A stretch of DNA of 64,000 bases. Origin: Sphingobium yanoikuyae. Its GTDB lineage: Bacteria; Pseudomonadota; Alphaproteobacteria; Sphingomonadales; Sphingomonadaceae. Position 1 is the first letter of the stretch; each line of letters opens with the position of its first letter. The DNA lies in assembly GCF_013001025.1 (NCBI RefSeq), contig NZ_CP053021.1, positions 1 through 64,000 on the forward strand. Direction: 5' to 3'. The translations under genes and the position numbers were made by a program. The notes under the pieces are model-generated. The model made no database searches and was not told where the DNA came from. It worked only from the letters and a program-made list of their open reading frames with translations. This document shows positions 1 through 8,862 of this stretch, piece by piece.

Positions 1-6
1 CAGACT

Positions 7-30
7 CGGAAGAGCGGGGGCGCTTTTCCG
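7..30. terminator. hairpin at the window edge, probable end of an upstream gene
   Basis: A 10-bp arm at 7-16 and its near-complement at 21-30 (one G-T position) enclose a GGGG loop. It is followed by mixed sequence, not a clear T-run. Its place just ahead of the dnaA leader suggests the end of a transcript that starts left of the window. Confidence 0.35.
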
Positions 31-56
31 AACCATCTTGTTGCGTCCGATAGTCG

Positions 57-75
57 TGCCCTCAGGGGCATTTTT
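57..75 (+). terminator. small hairpin plus T5 in the dnaA leader
   Basis: TGCCC at 57-61 pairs with GGGCA at 66-70 across a 4-nt loop and is followed by TTTTT at 71-75, only 25 nt before the preferred dnaA ATG. It has the form of a short intrinsic terminator or attenuator. A start at the upstream TTG (38) would place it inside the coding region, which argues for the later start. Confidence 0.35.
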
Positions 76-100
76 GTTGGTATTTTGGGGGCAGCATTCA

Positions 101-1519
101 ATGAAGGATAATGCGGCGGTGCTTGGAATTCAGGACGGAGAGGCAGCGGCAGATATGGCCCGCCTGGAATCCGCCTGGACGACCATCCGCACCGGTCTGC
201 GCCGCGACATCGGCGCGCGCATGTTCGACCAATGGTTGAAGCCTGCGCGCCTGGGTGACTATTGCCCCGATTCGCAGACGCTGGATCTCCATTTTGCGTC
301 GGATTTCAGCGCGAATTTCGTTTCCGGCCAGTTTGGCGATCGCCTGCGCATGGCCTGGCGTTGTTCGGGCGCCGGCGTGCGTGAAGTGCGCCTGCGCCGT
401 GCGCCCGATTCGTCGGGTCCGCGCCTGCTGGAGGTGAAGCGCGACGTGGCCGCAGCCGTGACGGTGCCGGCGATCGTTGCCGCTGCGCCGACCGTGGCCT
501 GCAACTTCCAGCCGCGCCACGCCTTCGACCAGTTCGTTCCGGGTGAAACCAACCAGCTCGCCTATTCGGCGGCGCTGGCAATGGCGGGCGAGGCAGAGCC
601 CCGCTTCACGCCGCTCTTCATCCATGGCGGCACCGGCCAGGGCAAGACGCACCTGCTGCACTCGATCGCGCGGGCCTTCTCGGCCCATTCGCCGAGCGCA
701 CCGGTGCTCTACATGTCGGCCGAACGCTTCATGGTCGAGTTCGTCAATGCGATGCGCTCGAACGAGACGATGGCCTTCAAGGCCCGCCTGCGCGCCGCGC
801 GCCTGCTGCTGATCGACGATATCCAGTTCATCGCCGGCAAGGGCTCGACCCAGGAAGAGTTCCTCCACACGATCAACGACCTGATCGATACCGGTGCCCG
901 CATCGTCGTGACCGCCGACCGGGCGCCGCAGATGCTGGATGGCATTGATCCGCGCATCCTGTCGCGTCTGGCGGGCGGCCTGGTGGCCGATATTCGTCCG
1001 GCGGGTCTCGACCTGCGCCTGGCGATTCTGGAAGCGCGCCGCGCCCATGCCGGCGATCCGCCGGTGCCCGATGCGGTGATCGACTTCCTTGCCCGTTCGA
1101 TCCGCTCGAACGTGCGCGAACTGGAAGGCGCGTTCAACAAGCTGGTTGCCTATGGCCAGCTGACCGGTCGCTCGATCGATCTGGAATTTGCCCAGACCAT
1201 GCTTGCCGATGCGGTGCGCGCCAATGTGCGTCGCCTGACCATCGACGAGATTCAGAAGGCCTGTGCCGCGCATTTCAAGATCGACCTGTCGGAAATGAAG
1301 TCGAAGCGCCGTGCGCGCGCCGTCGCGCGTCCGCGTCAGGTGGCGATGTATATCTCGAAGAAGATGACGCCGCGCTCGCTGCCGGAAATCGGCCGCACCT
1401 TTGGCGGTCGCGATCATAGCACGGTGATCCACGCGGTGCGCACGATCGAGAAGCTGCGCGAAAGCCATCCGGACATGGATGCCGACGTCCGCGCCCTGAT
1501 GCGCCAGCTGGAAGGCTGA
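101..1519 (+). CDS. dnaA: chromosomal replication initiator DnaA
   Basis: DnaA is the AAA+ initiator that binds origin DnaA boxes and melts oriC. The product is 472 residues from the ATG at 101. The N-terminal domain I begins near WTTIRTGLRRDIG. The AAA+ module follows the motif FDQFVPGETNQLAY, with Walker A GGTGQGKTHLL and Walker B LLLIDDIQF. The C-terminal DNA-binding domain IV ends with the family signature GGRDHSTVIHAV. An in-frame TTG at 38 would add 21 residues unlike DnaA, and a hairpin lies there, so 101 is preferred. The linker domain II is short. No DnaA-box cluster is visible in the 100 nt upstream, so this need not be the origin. Family assignment is secure; the start is likely. 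Confidence 0.97.
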   Translation: MKDNAAVLGIQDGEAAADMARLESAWTTIRTGLRRDIGARMFDQWLKPARLGDYCPDSQTLDLHFASDFSANFVSGQFGDRLRMAWRCSGAGVREVRLRRAPDSSGPRLLEVKRDVAAAVTVPAIVAAAPTVACNFQPRHAFDQFVPGETNQLAYSAALAMAGEAEPRFTPLFIHGGTGQGKTHLLHSIARAFSAHSPSAPVLYMSAERFMVEFVNAMRSNETMAFKARLRAARLLLIDDIQFIAGKGSTQEEFLHTINDLIDTGARIVVTADRAPQMLDGIDPRILSRLAGGLVADIRPAGLDLRLAILEARRAHAGDPPVPDAVIDFLARSIRSNVRELEGAFNKLVAYGQLTGRSIDLEFAQTMLADAVRANVRRLTIDEIQKACAAHFKIDLSEMKSKRRARAVARPRQVAMYISKKMTPRSLPEIGRTFGGRDHSTVIHAVRTIEKLRESHPDMDADVRALMRQLEG

Positions 1520-1586
1520 CAGCAGCCCCAACCATGGCTGACTCCATGGGCTGACAGGGCAGGGTGGTTGGACTAGGCTTGACGCC

Positions 1587-2204
1587 ATGATCCGCACCCT
1601 GGCCCTGTTCCTCCTTGCCGCGCTGGCCTCCGGCCCGCTGCTGGCCCAGTCTTCAACCCCGGTTCCGCCGCCTGTCGCTTCAAGCGATGTGCGGGTGGCG
1701 CTCGATACGAGTGCCGGGCGCATCGTGGTGGCACTGCATCCCGATAAGGCACCGGTCACGGCCGGCAATTTCCTGCGCTATGTCGATCAGAAGCGGTTCG
1801 ACGGCACCGTCTTCTACCGCGCCGTCGGCGGTCCGGATTACGGCTTCATCCAGGGCGGGACACAGAATGACCCCAAGCGCGTCCTGCCGCCGATCAAGCA
1901 TGAGCCCACGAGCCAGACGGGCCTCACCCATGATGACGGTGCGCTGTCGATGGCGCGTTATGCGCCGGGCAGCGCGACCGGGGATTTCTTCATCGTGCTG
2001 GGCAAGATGCCGGCCATGGACGCGCATCCCGAATCGGCCGGCGACAATCAGGGCTTTGCCGTCTTCGCCCATGTGGTCGAGGGGCTGGATATCGTGAAGG
2101 CCATCCAGGCCGGTCCGAAATCGCCCACCGCCGGCAATGGCGTGATGAAGGGGCAGATGCTGGAGCCGGTGGTGAAGATCCTGTCTGCCCGGCGCCTGCC
2201 CTGA
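1587..2204 (+). CDS. secreted cyclophilin-type peptidyl-prolyl isomerase
   Basis: This is a 205-residue cyclophilin-fold prolyl cis-trans isomerase. An N-terminal signal peptide (MIRTLALFLLAALASG, cleavage near LLAQ) predicts export to the periplasm, where it would assist protein folding. The core starts with VRVALDTSAGRIVVALHPDKAP and includes TVFYRAV, FIQGGTQ and DFFIVLG, all in family order. The substrate loop and the C-terminal strand (VEGLDIVKAI) are present, so it looks full length. It lies 67 nt after dnaA with no strong terminator between, so some read-through is possible. It ends 10 nt from the convergent GGDEF/EAL gene. Confidence 0.9.
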   Translation: MIRTLALFLLAALASGPLLAQSSTPVPPPVASSDVRVALDTSAGRIVVALHPDKAPVTAGNFLRYVDQKRFDGTVFYRAVGGPDYGFIQGGTQNDPKRVLPPIKHEPTSQTGLTHDDGALSMARYAPGSATGDFFIVLGKMPAMDAHPESAGDNQGFAVFAHVVEGLDIVKAIQAGPKSPTAGNGVMKGQMLEPVVKILSARRLP

Positions 2205-2214
2205 ATCATCCAGC

Positions 2215-3909
2215 TTAAAGGCTGCGTCGTTCCGTTGGTTCGACGGTGGGCGCGGCGGCATATCGATCCAGATATTGCGCTTCGCCCATCGGCCGGGCGA
2301 GGTGATAGCCCTGAAACAGGGTGCAGCCGATGACACGCAGCATGTCCATCTGCGCCTGCGTCTCGACCCCTTCGATCACCACTTCCATGCCAAGACCCTG
2401 AATAAGGCCGACGACCGCGCTGCAGATCGTCCGCGCCTCTGCAGAGGTCGCGATGTCGCGCACCAGGCTGCGGTCTATCTTTACCCGGTCGACCGGCAAT
2501 TCGCGCAACCGGGCCAGGTTGGAATAGCCGGTGCCGAAATCGTCGATGGCGATTCGCACGCCATCCTGTCGCAGCGCGCTGAGCTGTCCCAGCACGCGCT
2601 CATCCATGTCCATCGCCAGCGATTCGGTGATTTCCAGCTCCAGCATGGCCGGCGGGGTCTGGTGCGTCGCCATGGCATGGCGCAGGCGCAGGAAGAAATC
2701 GGCCTGCGCCAGTTCGCGAGTCGAAATATTGATCGCGATTCGCTGATGCACGCCTGATCGCGCCCAGCGCGCAGCGGTCTCGCATACCCGGCTCATGACC
2801 CAGTCGCCCAGCGCGACGATCATGCCGCTTTCCTCCGCAGCTGGCACGAACGCGCCGGGCATGATGAGCGCGCGTTCGGGATGGACCCAGCGCACCAGCG
2901 CCTCGGCCGTGACCGCATGGGCCACGCCGCCATGGCTCATTTCGATCTGTGGCTGAAATTCCAGCAGGAATTCGTCGCGCTCCAGCCCCAGCAACAGGTC
3001 GCGTTCCAGTTCGGCGCGGTCCGCCGCCTCCAGTGCCAGTTCGGCGGTGAACATCTCGGCGCGGCCCCGCCCTTCATGCTTGGCATGATACATGGCGATG
3101 TCAGCCGATCGCAGCAGCGCGGACAGGCTGTCGCCATGGTCGGGGTAGCAGGCGATGCCGATCGACGCGCCCAGGTCGACATGCTGGCTGCCCAGTTCGA
3201 ATCGCTCGCCCAGCGCGAACTGGATGGCCCGCGCGATGCGCGTGGCTGCCTCGCGGCTGGGCAGGGTGGGGAAGAACATGGTGAACTCGTCGCCGGCCAG
3301 GCGGCCGATCACGGCGTCGCCCAGGCCAGCGCTGACCTGCGCCATCACCACTTCGCGCAGGCGGCCCGCCACCCGCGCGAGCAACTGGTCGCCGGCTGCA
3401 TGGCCCAGCGTGTCGTTGACCGCCTTGAATCCGTCCAGGTCGATGAAGAACAAGGCGGCCGGTCCCGTGCTGCTGCGTTCGACGAGTAGGCGTTCGACCT
3501 GCCGACAGAAGCTGGTGCGGTTGGCAAGGCCGGTCACCTGGTCGAACAGCGCCAGCGTCTGGACATGGTCCAGATTGGTGCGGACCTGGCTGAACAGGCT
3601 TTCCATCGCCACCGACAGGTCGGGCAGTTCCAGTCCGATCTCGGCGGGGACATGGGAATGAAGATCGCCATGAGCGGCGGCCAGCAGCCGCTCCGTCGCG
3701 GTATCGATGGCGCTTGCGGTGGCGGCGATGGTGCGCTGGGCCGATGCCCAACTCATCGTGCCGCACAGGATCGCGATGATCAGGGATCGGCCGACATCGA
3801 CCAGATCGTCGGCCGCGCCATGGCCCAATAGCAGCGACAGGATGAAGACGAGCGCGCCGGCCGCACAGGCAAAGGCAGCAGCGCGGCTTTTCACTGTCAC
3901 GCCCTGCAT
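2215..3909 (-). CDS. membrane GGDEF/EAL cyclic-di-GMP protein
   Basis: This 564-residue protein has two hydrophobic N-terminal segments (about residues 8-27 and 38-52), a HAMP-like linker, a GGDEF domain and a C-terminal EAL domain. The GGDEF signature reads AGDEF within GRLAGDEFTMFF; AGDEF variants can still be active. The EAL domain is complete, with EALVRWVHPE, ITESLAMD, IAIDDFGTGYSN and EGVET, so it should hydrolyse c-di-GMP. It probably senses a membrane or periplasmic cue and sets local c-di-GMP. It is monocistronic and convergent with the cyclophilin gene. Net activity, synthase or phosphodiesterase, cannot be read from sequence. Confidence 0.92.
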   Translation of the reverse strand: MQGVTVKSRAAAFACAAGALVFILSLLLGHGAADDLVDVGRSLIIAILCGTMSWASAQRTIAATASAIDTATERLLAAAHGDLHSHVPAEIGLELPDLSVAMESLFSQVRTNLDHVQTLALFDQVTGLANRTSFCRQVERLLVERSSTGPAALFFIDLDGFKAVNDTLGHAAGDQLLARVAGRLREVVMAQVSAGLGDAVIGRLAGDEFTMFFPTLPSREAATRIARAIQFALGERFELGSQHVDLGASIGIACYPDHGDSLSALLRSADIAMYHAKHEGRGRAEMFTAELALEAADRAELERDLLLGLERDEFLLEFQPQIEMSHGGVAHAVTAEALVRWVHPERALIMPGAFVPAAEESGMIVALGDWVMSRVCETAARWARSGVHQRIAINISTRELAQADFFLRLRHAMATHQTPPAMLELEITESLAMDMDERVLGQLSALRQDGVRIAIDDFGTGYSNLARLRELPVDRVKIDRSLVRDIATSAEARTICSAVVGLIQGLGMEVVIEGVETQAQMDMLRVIGCTLFQGYHLARPMGEAQYLDRYAAAPTVEPTERRSL

Positions 3910-4011
3910 GTGCCTCCCTGCCTGCTCAAAGCCCCCGATAATCGGTGCTGCTGGATCAGGCGGATATGAAGGGCAGTGGTTAAGAAAAGGTCAGTGGCTG
4001 CGCAAATTGCG

Positions 4012-4545
4012 TCATTTTTTGCGGCGCAGGATCAGGTAGATGGCGCCGTCGCCGCCATGGCGGGGATGGGCGATGCGCACGCTGGCGATGCGATCGGCAT
4101 AGGGGCTGGTCTCCAGCCAGTGGCCGATCTCGCCCCGGATCGCGCCGCGTCGGCTCGAATCCCCGTGGCTGCTGGTTTTTGGCGGCTTGCCGGTTACGAC
4201 CAGCAGCACCCGCACATCACGGGCAACCGCCGCTGCCAGCGCCTGATTAAGCCTGACATGGGCGCCGGCCAGATTATGGCCGTGCAGGTCGATCGACATG
4301 TCGGGGGCGATGTTGCCGCTACGGATTCGCTTTTCCCAGCCAGTGTCGAGCACGGCCGCTGGCGTGCGGGCGGGGGTGATCGGCACCGCCTTGGCAGGCT
4401 GCGGCGTTAACCTTGTTTCTGGGATCGGTCCCGGAGCGACAACGGGCAGGGGCGGACGGATCAGCCCCGGCCGCAGCGGCCGGACCGAACGCGTTAATGC
4501 GCCCCAGAGCGCCTGCTCTTCAGAAGATAGGGTCCGGCGTCGCAT
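4012..4545 (-). CDS. Smr (MutS2 C-terminal type) domain protein
   Basis: The 177-residue product has a basic, proline-rich N-terminal half and a C-terminal Smr domain, recognised by MSIDLHGHNLAGAH, VLLVVTGKP and the glycine-rich segment before AIYLILRRKK. Smr domains are small DNA- or RNA-binding and nicking modules; the LDLHG-like motif here is IDLHG. It is the last gene of the Tim44-like/mltA/smr block, 9 nt after mltA, so almost certainly co-transcribed. This order is common in alphaproteobacteria, but a shared function is not established. Confidence 0.85.
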   Translation of the reverse strand: MRRRTLSSEEQALWGALTRSVRPLRPGLIRPPLPVVAPGPIPETRLTPQPAKAVPITPARTPAAVLDTGWEKRIRSGNIAPDMSIDLHGHNLAGAHVRLNQALAAAVARDVRVLLVVTGKPPKTSSHGDSSRRGAIRGEIGHWLETSPYADRIASVRIAHPRHGGDGAIYLILRRKK

Positions 4546-4554
4546 GGCGCGCGA

Positions 4555-5820
4555 TCACGGGCGCGCCAGCCGTGCGGCGGACCCGATCGGCAGCAATATC
4601 AGCGCGCTTCCCCGAGCGGACATGCCGCCGGCAATGCCGCGCGCGCGGTCGCCTGCCCCCCAGAAGCTGTCGAACCGGTTGGCGCCCTTGATCGCGCCGC
4701 CGGTATCCTGGGCGATCCAGATGCCATTGGGTTCGGCCCGGTCGAGCGACAGCAGGACGGGGGCGCCCAGCGGAATATATTTGGGATCGGCCGCCACCGT
4801 TGCCTCGGCCGTCACCGGTACGCCCAGCGCGCCGATCGGTCCCGCGCCGGTCAATTCACGGAAGAAGACGAAGCTCTTATTCTCGTTCATGATCGCCGCG
4901 CCCTCGGCGGGGTGGGCGCGCAGATATTGCATGATGTCCTGCATCGATCCGGCCTGGATCAGGCCACGATCCTTCATCAGCTTGCCGATGCCGGTATAGT
5001 CGCGCCCATTCTGCCCATCATAGCCGATGCGCATCACGCCGCCGTCGGGCAGGGTCAGCCGACCACTGCCCTGGACCTGCAGGAAGAAGAATTCGACCGG
5101 GTCGGCCGCCCAGGCCAGTTCCAGCCCGCGCCCCGCCAGAGATCCGTCGACGATCTGCGATCGCTCGTCGAACGGCACGAAATTACTGCCCTGCACCTTG
5201 CCGCGAATGGTGCGGCCCTTCAGGCTGTCGCTGAACAGGCCGAGGTTGACGTCGATCAGTTCCGCCGGGCGGCGATAGATCGGCACCTGATAGCCGGGCT
5301 GGCGGGTGCGCGATCCGGCGATTTCCGGCTCATAATAGCCGGTGACGAAGGCCTTGCCCTCGCCCACCTGCACCGCCTCGAAATAGCGGGAGAAAAACTC
5401 GGTGGCGGTGGCTTCGGGCCAGCTCGACGCCGCGCTGCAGGCGCTGTTCCAGTCCGATCCGCGCGTCAGGCCGCTCTGGTCGGTGCGCTTCATCAGCGTC
5501 GGACAGGAAATGCGGAAGGCCTGCAGGGCGGCGCGGGCGCGCTCACCGGACGGGATCAGGCTGGCAATGTCGGGGCCGGGCGTGACGCCCAAGCCGGCGG
5601 CATTGGCTTGATCCGTCGACAGGTCGCCCGGCGATACGGTCGGCAATTTCGGCGGCAGGGTGGGGCGGGGCGTGGCCGGAACCGGCCGGGTCGCGCCTTC
5701 GCCGCTACCGCTCGGCCGGCTTGGCGCAGGGCCGCCGGCCGATGGCGGAATGACGCCGCCCGCGCAGGCGGACAGCATCAGCGCTGCAAGCAGCGCTCCC
5801 CCCGAATGATGCAGGCTCAC
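4555..5820 (-). CDS. mltA: membrane-bound lytic murein transglycosylase A
   Basis: MltA cleaves the MurNAc-GlcNAc bond of peptidoglycan, forming 1,6-anhydro ends, at the outer membrane. The 421-residue product has a lipoprotein signal (LMLSACAGG), a proline-rich tether of about 60 residues, then the MltA domain (from about FRISCPTLMKRTD) and the C-terminal 3D domain. The latter contains the Asp motif IAQDTGGAIKGANRFDSF, with catalytic-type aspartates. Its start overlaps the stop of the upstream Tim44-like gene by 4 nt (ATGA), which indicates translational coupling. Length is typical. Confidence 0.93.
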   Translation of the reverse strand: MSLHHSGGALLAALMLSACAGGVIPPSAGGPAPSRPSGSGEGATRPVPATPRPTLPPKLPTVSPGDLSTDQANAAGLGVTPGPDIASLIPSGERARAALQAFRISCPTLMKRTDQSGLTRGSDWNSACSAASSWPEATATEFFSRYFEAVQVGEGKAFVTGYYEPEIAGSRTRQPGYQVPIYRRPAELIDVNLGLFSDSLKGRTIRGKVQGSNFVPFDERSQIVDGSLAGRGLELAWAADPVEFFFLQVQGSGRLTLPDGGVMRIGYDGQNGRDYTGIGKLMKDRGLIQAGSMQDIMQYLRAHPAEGAAIMNENKSFVFFRELTGAGPIGALGVPVTAEATVAADPKYIPLGAPVLLSLDRAEPNGIWIAQDTGGAIKGANRFDSFWGAGDRARGIAGGMSARGSALILLPIGSAARLARP

Positions 5821-6521
5821 GCCGCCTCGTCGGTTTCGCTGAGCTTCCAGTTGGGATCCGCGCTGCGGATGTCGCGGGTGAAGGTCCAGATGTCATTGGT
5901 GCCGACAGCGTCGGTCAGCGACCCGGCGATGACATTGCCGTCCTTGTCGCGGGTGACGGCAGCAATGTCCGCCTCGAACCGCAGCGAGACTTCGGCGATA
6001 CGGCCATTGACGCTGGCATCGACGATCTGTGCCTTCTCGATCCGCACCAGGCGATTGTCGAGCACATGGCCCTCCGCTTCGCGCGCCGCGATCGCTTCCT
6101 CGAAGGAACCGAGAACATCGGCGTCGCACAGCCAGGCCAGTTCGTCGCGATCACCGCGCCAGAAGGCTTCCAGCACCATCTTGTAGGCGCTCTTGGCGCC
6201 TTCGACGAATTGCGGCACGTCAAAGCTGCGATCGGCACTGATCAGCGCGCGCACGCCGGCTTCGCCAGTCGGGGTAATGAGGCCTTCGGCCAGACGAACC
6301 GAATCGCCCGTCGCTTCCGGCATCGGGCGGGGCTGCAAGCCGCCCACCTTGGCGCGTTCCTCCGCCGGACGCAGCGCAGGCTCCTGCTCATGGCCCGTCC
6401 GCTTTCCAAGAACGGAATAGAGCCGCAGTGCCAGGAAGCCGGCAATCATGGCGAGGATGACGATCACGTACACGGAGGCAAATACCCTTTGTTCGGGATG
6501 ATGTTCCATCAACATAGGCAT
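5817..6521 (-). CDS. Tim44-like domain membrane protein (TimA-type)
   Basis: The product has one N-terminal transmembrane segment (VYVIVILAMIAGFLALRLYS) followed by a cytoplasm- or periplasm-facing C-terminal Tim44-like domain of about 150 residues, with FVEGAKSAYKMVLEAFWRGD and a final DIWTFTRD. Bacterial relatives share the fold of the mitochondrial import factor Tim44 but act outside import. The ATG at 6521 is used; ATGs at 6515 and 6509 are equally possible and none has a clear Shine-Dalgarno. The 26 residues upstream in frame do not look like the family. It heads the operon with mltA and smr, and is divergent from secB across about 170 nt. Confidence 0.85.
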   Translation of the reverse strand: MPMLMEHHPEQRVFASVYVIVILAMIAGFLALRLYSVLGKRTGHEQEPALRPAEERAKVGGLQPRPMPEATGDSVRLAEGLITPTGEAGVRALISADRSFDVPQFVEGAKSAYKMVLEAFWRGDRDELAWLCDADVLGSFEEAIAAREAEGHVLDNRLVRIEKAQIVDASVNGRIAEVSLRFEADIAAVTRDKDGNVIAGSLTDAVGTNDIWTFTRDIRSADPNWKLSETDEAA

Positions 6522-6694
6522 GTTTGCACGATACTTCAAATATCGGCTTGCCCTGTAAAGCGCAGCAATTGGCCGACGCTGCTTCCTGTCGGGCGGCATT
6601 GCCCTGATCTTTCGCCACTGCTAAGCGCGCGGATCGATATCGCGGGCCGTTCCGGCCCTTCGAGCAACGAACGATCAGCAAGGATTTGAGGACA

Positions 6695-7198
6695 ATGGCC
6701 GACGAAGCCGACACCATCCAGACCAACGTGACCGGCAATGGCGCTGATACCGCGCCGCAGATCGCGCTGATCAGCCAATATGTGAAGGATCTGTCGTTCG
6801 AAAATCCGAACGCCCCGGCCGTCTATCAGTGGCAGGACCAGCCGCAGATCGACGTCCAGTTCAACATCGGTGCCGACCGCGTCGGTGACGAAGTGCTGGA
6901 AATCGCGCTGAAGATCGAAGTGAAGGCCGTCGCGCCGCAGGGCACCGCCTTTGCCGTCGAACTGGTCTATGCGGCGCTGTTCGGCATGCGCAACGTGCCC
7001 GAGGACCAGATCCAGCCCTTCATGCTGGCCGAAGCGCCGCGCCTCGTCTTCCCCTTTGCCCGCCGTGTGCTGGCCGACGCGATCCGCGACGGAGGCTTCC
7101 CGCCGCTGCTGCTCGATCCGATCGATTTCGGTGCGCTCTACCTGCAGCAGGCCGAACAGATGCAGCAGACCGCAGGCGAACCCGCCGGCCACGCCTGA
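6695..7198 (+). CDS. secB: protein-export chaperone SecB
   Basis: SecB is a tetrameric cytosolic chaperone that holds precursors unfolded and passes them to SecA. The 167-residue product contains family blocks ISQYVKDLSFENP, ALKIEVKAVA, FAVELVYAALF and the C-terminal PPLLLDPIDFGALY. The ATG at 6695 has GAGG just upstream; the in-frame TTG at 6686 is less likely. SecB is common in alphaproteobacteria, and its placement opposite the Tim44-like gene is typical there. The protein is full length. Confidence 0.96.
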   Translation: MADEADTIQTNVTGNGADTAPQIALISQYVKDLSFENPNAPAVYQWQDQPQIDVQFNIGADRVGDEVLEIALKIEVKAVAPQGTAFAVELVYAALFGMRNVPEDQIQPFMLAEAPRLVFPFARRVLADAIRDGGFPPLLLDPIDFGALYLQQAEQMQQTAGEPAGHA

Positions 7199-7218
7199 TT
7201 GCATCATGCTCCTGATTC

Positions 7219-7251
7219 CCGTTCGGGCTGAGCCTGTCGAAGCCCGAACGG
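7219..7251. repeat. 11-bp inverted repeat between secB and murJ
   Basis: CCGTTCGGGCT at 7219-7229 is perfectly complementary to AGCCCGAACGG at 7241-7251, with an 11-nt loop. There is no T-run. It could end the secB transcript or be one copy of a dispersed intergenic palindrome: sequences of this kind (TTCGGGCTGAGCC with GAAGCCC) are familiar from many proteobacterial intergenic regions. The murJ ribosome-binding site begins only 4 nt after it. Confidence 0.6.
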
Positions 7252-7267
7252 CATGGAGGGCAGGCGC

Positions 7268-8842
7268 ATGAAACTGGTGAAGGCCCTTGGCTCGGTCGGC
7301 GGGCTGACGCTCGCCAGCCGGGTGCTGGCGCTGATCCGCGATTCGCTCGCGGCCCGTTATGTCGGTGCAGGCTTTGCGTCGGACGCCTTCAACGGCGTCG
7401 CCTTCCGCCTGCCCAATATGTTCCGCGCGCTCTTTGCCGAGGGCGCCTTCTCCGCCGCCTTCATCCCGCTGTTTAACAAGAAGGCGGCCGGGCCGGGCGG
7501 CATGGCGGACGGCTATCATTTCGCCGAGCGGGCGCTGGCCGTGCTGCTGCCAGTGCTGATCCTGTTCACGATCGCCCTGCTGGCGGCGGCCTGGCCGATC
7601 ACCTGGGCGCTGTCGGGCGGTTTTTCGCGCCAGAATCCGACACCGGATCAGTTCGCCTTCGCCGTCACTCTGTCGCGCATCACCATTCCCTATCTGGCGC
7701 TGATCAGCCTCGCCTCGCTGCTGGGCGGCATATTGAACTCGCTCGACAAATTCTGGGTCAATGCGGCCGCGCCGATCCTGCTCAACGTCGCGATGATCGC
7801 GGGCCTGTGGTTCTTCCACGGCGCCGACGAATATGAGACCGCACGGGTACAGGCGATGTCGGTCACCGTCGGCGGCGCGCTGCAACTGCTCTGGCTGATC
7901 TGGGCCTGCAAGCGGGCTGGCGTCTCGATGAAATTGAAGCGTCCGCGCCTCGACGCCGATGTGCGCGAGCTCCTGCGCCTGATCGTGCCCGCTGCGGCCG
8001 GCGCCGGCGCGTCGCAGATCAACCTCCTGATCTCCACCGCGCTGTCGGGCTGGCTGCTCGCCTCGGGCTCGATCACCTATATCTATTATGCCGATCGGTT
8101 GAATCAGTTGCCGCTCGGCCTGATCGGCATCGGCCTTGGCACCATCCTGCTTCCCACCATCTCGCGCATGCTCTCGAAGGGCGAGGATAAGGCGGCGATG
8201 GAGACGCAGAACCGGGGCATCGAACTGGCCCTATTCCTGACCCTGCCGGCGACCGTCGCCTTCATCACCGTGGCCGAACCGATCGTGCGTGGCCTTTTCC
8301 AATATGGCCGCTTCAGCGCGGAGGATGCGATGCGCTGCGGCTGGGCGCTCTCCGCCTTCTCGATCGGCCTGCCCAGCTATGTCCTCGTGAAGGTGCTGAC
8401 GCCGGGCTATTATGCGCGCGGCGATACGAAGACGCCGGTGCGCTATGCGATGCTGTCGATCGCCATCAATATCGTCGGCAATCTCGTGATGATCCCGACG
8501 CTCGGTCATATCGGGCCGCCGCTCGCCACCGCGCTCTCCTCCACCGTCAATGTCGCGATGCTCTATCGCACCCTGGTCGCGCGTGGTCATTTCACTGCCG
8601 ATCCACAACTGCGACGCCGCATCCCGCGCCTTGCCGTGGCGGCGGTCGTCATGGGCGTTGCGCTCTGGGCGGGCGAGGATCTGCTCGACTCGATGCTCTC
8701 GGGCCCGATGGTCGGCCGCTATATCGGGCTTGCCCTGCTTGTCGGCGCGGGCGTCGCGCTGTACGGGCTGGCATGCTTCGTCACCGGCGCCTATCGCCTA
8801 TCCGACCTCAAGGCGCTGATGCGGCGGCGAGGCACCACATAA
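7268..8842 (+). CDS. murJ: lipid II flippase MurJ
   Basis: MurJ flips the peptidoglycan precursor lipid II across the inner membrane. The 524-residue product is almost entirely hydrophobic, consistent with 14 transmembrane helices. It has the family N-terminus (SVGGLTLASRVLALIRDSL), the segment NMFRALFAEGAFSAAFIPLF, and the central LPLGLIGIGLGTILLPTISR block. The ATG at 7268 has an excellent Shine-Dalgarno (GGAGGG at 7255-7260, 7 nt spacing), and an ATG at 7253 is rejected on that basis. trpS follows 20 nt later, so the two are probably co-transcribed. Confidence 0.96.
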   Translation: MKLVKALGSVGGLTLASRVLALIRDSLAARYVGAGFASDAFNGVAFRLPNMFRALFAEGAFSAAFIPLFNKKAAGPGGMADGYHFAERALAVLLPVLILFTIALLAAAWPITWALSGGFSRQNPTPDQFAFAVTLSRITIPYLALISLASLLGGILNSLDKFWVNAAAPILLNVAMIAGLWFFHGADEYETARVQAMSVTVGGALQLLWLIWACKRAGVSMKLKRPRLDADVRELLRLIVPAAAGAGASQINLLISTALSGWLLASGSITYIYYADRLNQLPLGLIGIGLGTILLPTISRMLSKGEDKAAMETQNRGIELALFLTLPATVAFITVAEPIVRGLFQYGRFSAEDAMRCGWALSAFSIGLPSYVLVKVLTPGYYARGDTKTPVRYAMLSIAINIVGNLVMIPTLGHIGPPLATALSSTVNVAMLYRTLVARGHFTADPQLRRRIPRLAVAAVVMGVALWAGEDLLDSMLSGPMVGRYIGLALLVGAGVALYGLACFVTGAYRLSDLKALMRRRGTT

Positions 8843-8862
8843 TCAACAGAATGGATTAGAGT

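Noticed and set aside
1..100. Chromosome origin (oriC) at dnaA
   Set aside because: No DnaA-box cluster or AT-rich unwinding region is visible here; in alphaproteobacteria the origin is often elsewhere.
98..1768. Long minus-strand frame opposite dnaA
   Set aside because: Arg/His-rich shadow of the high-GC dnaA coding strand, with no family similarity; dnaA is certain.
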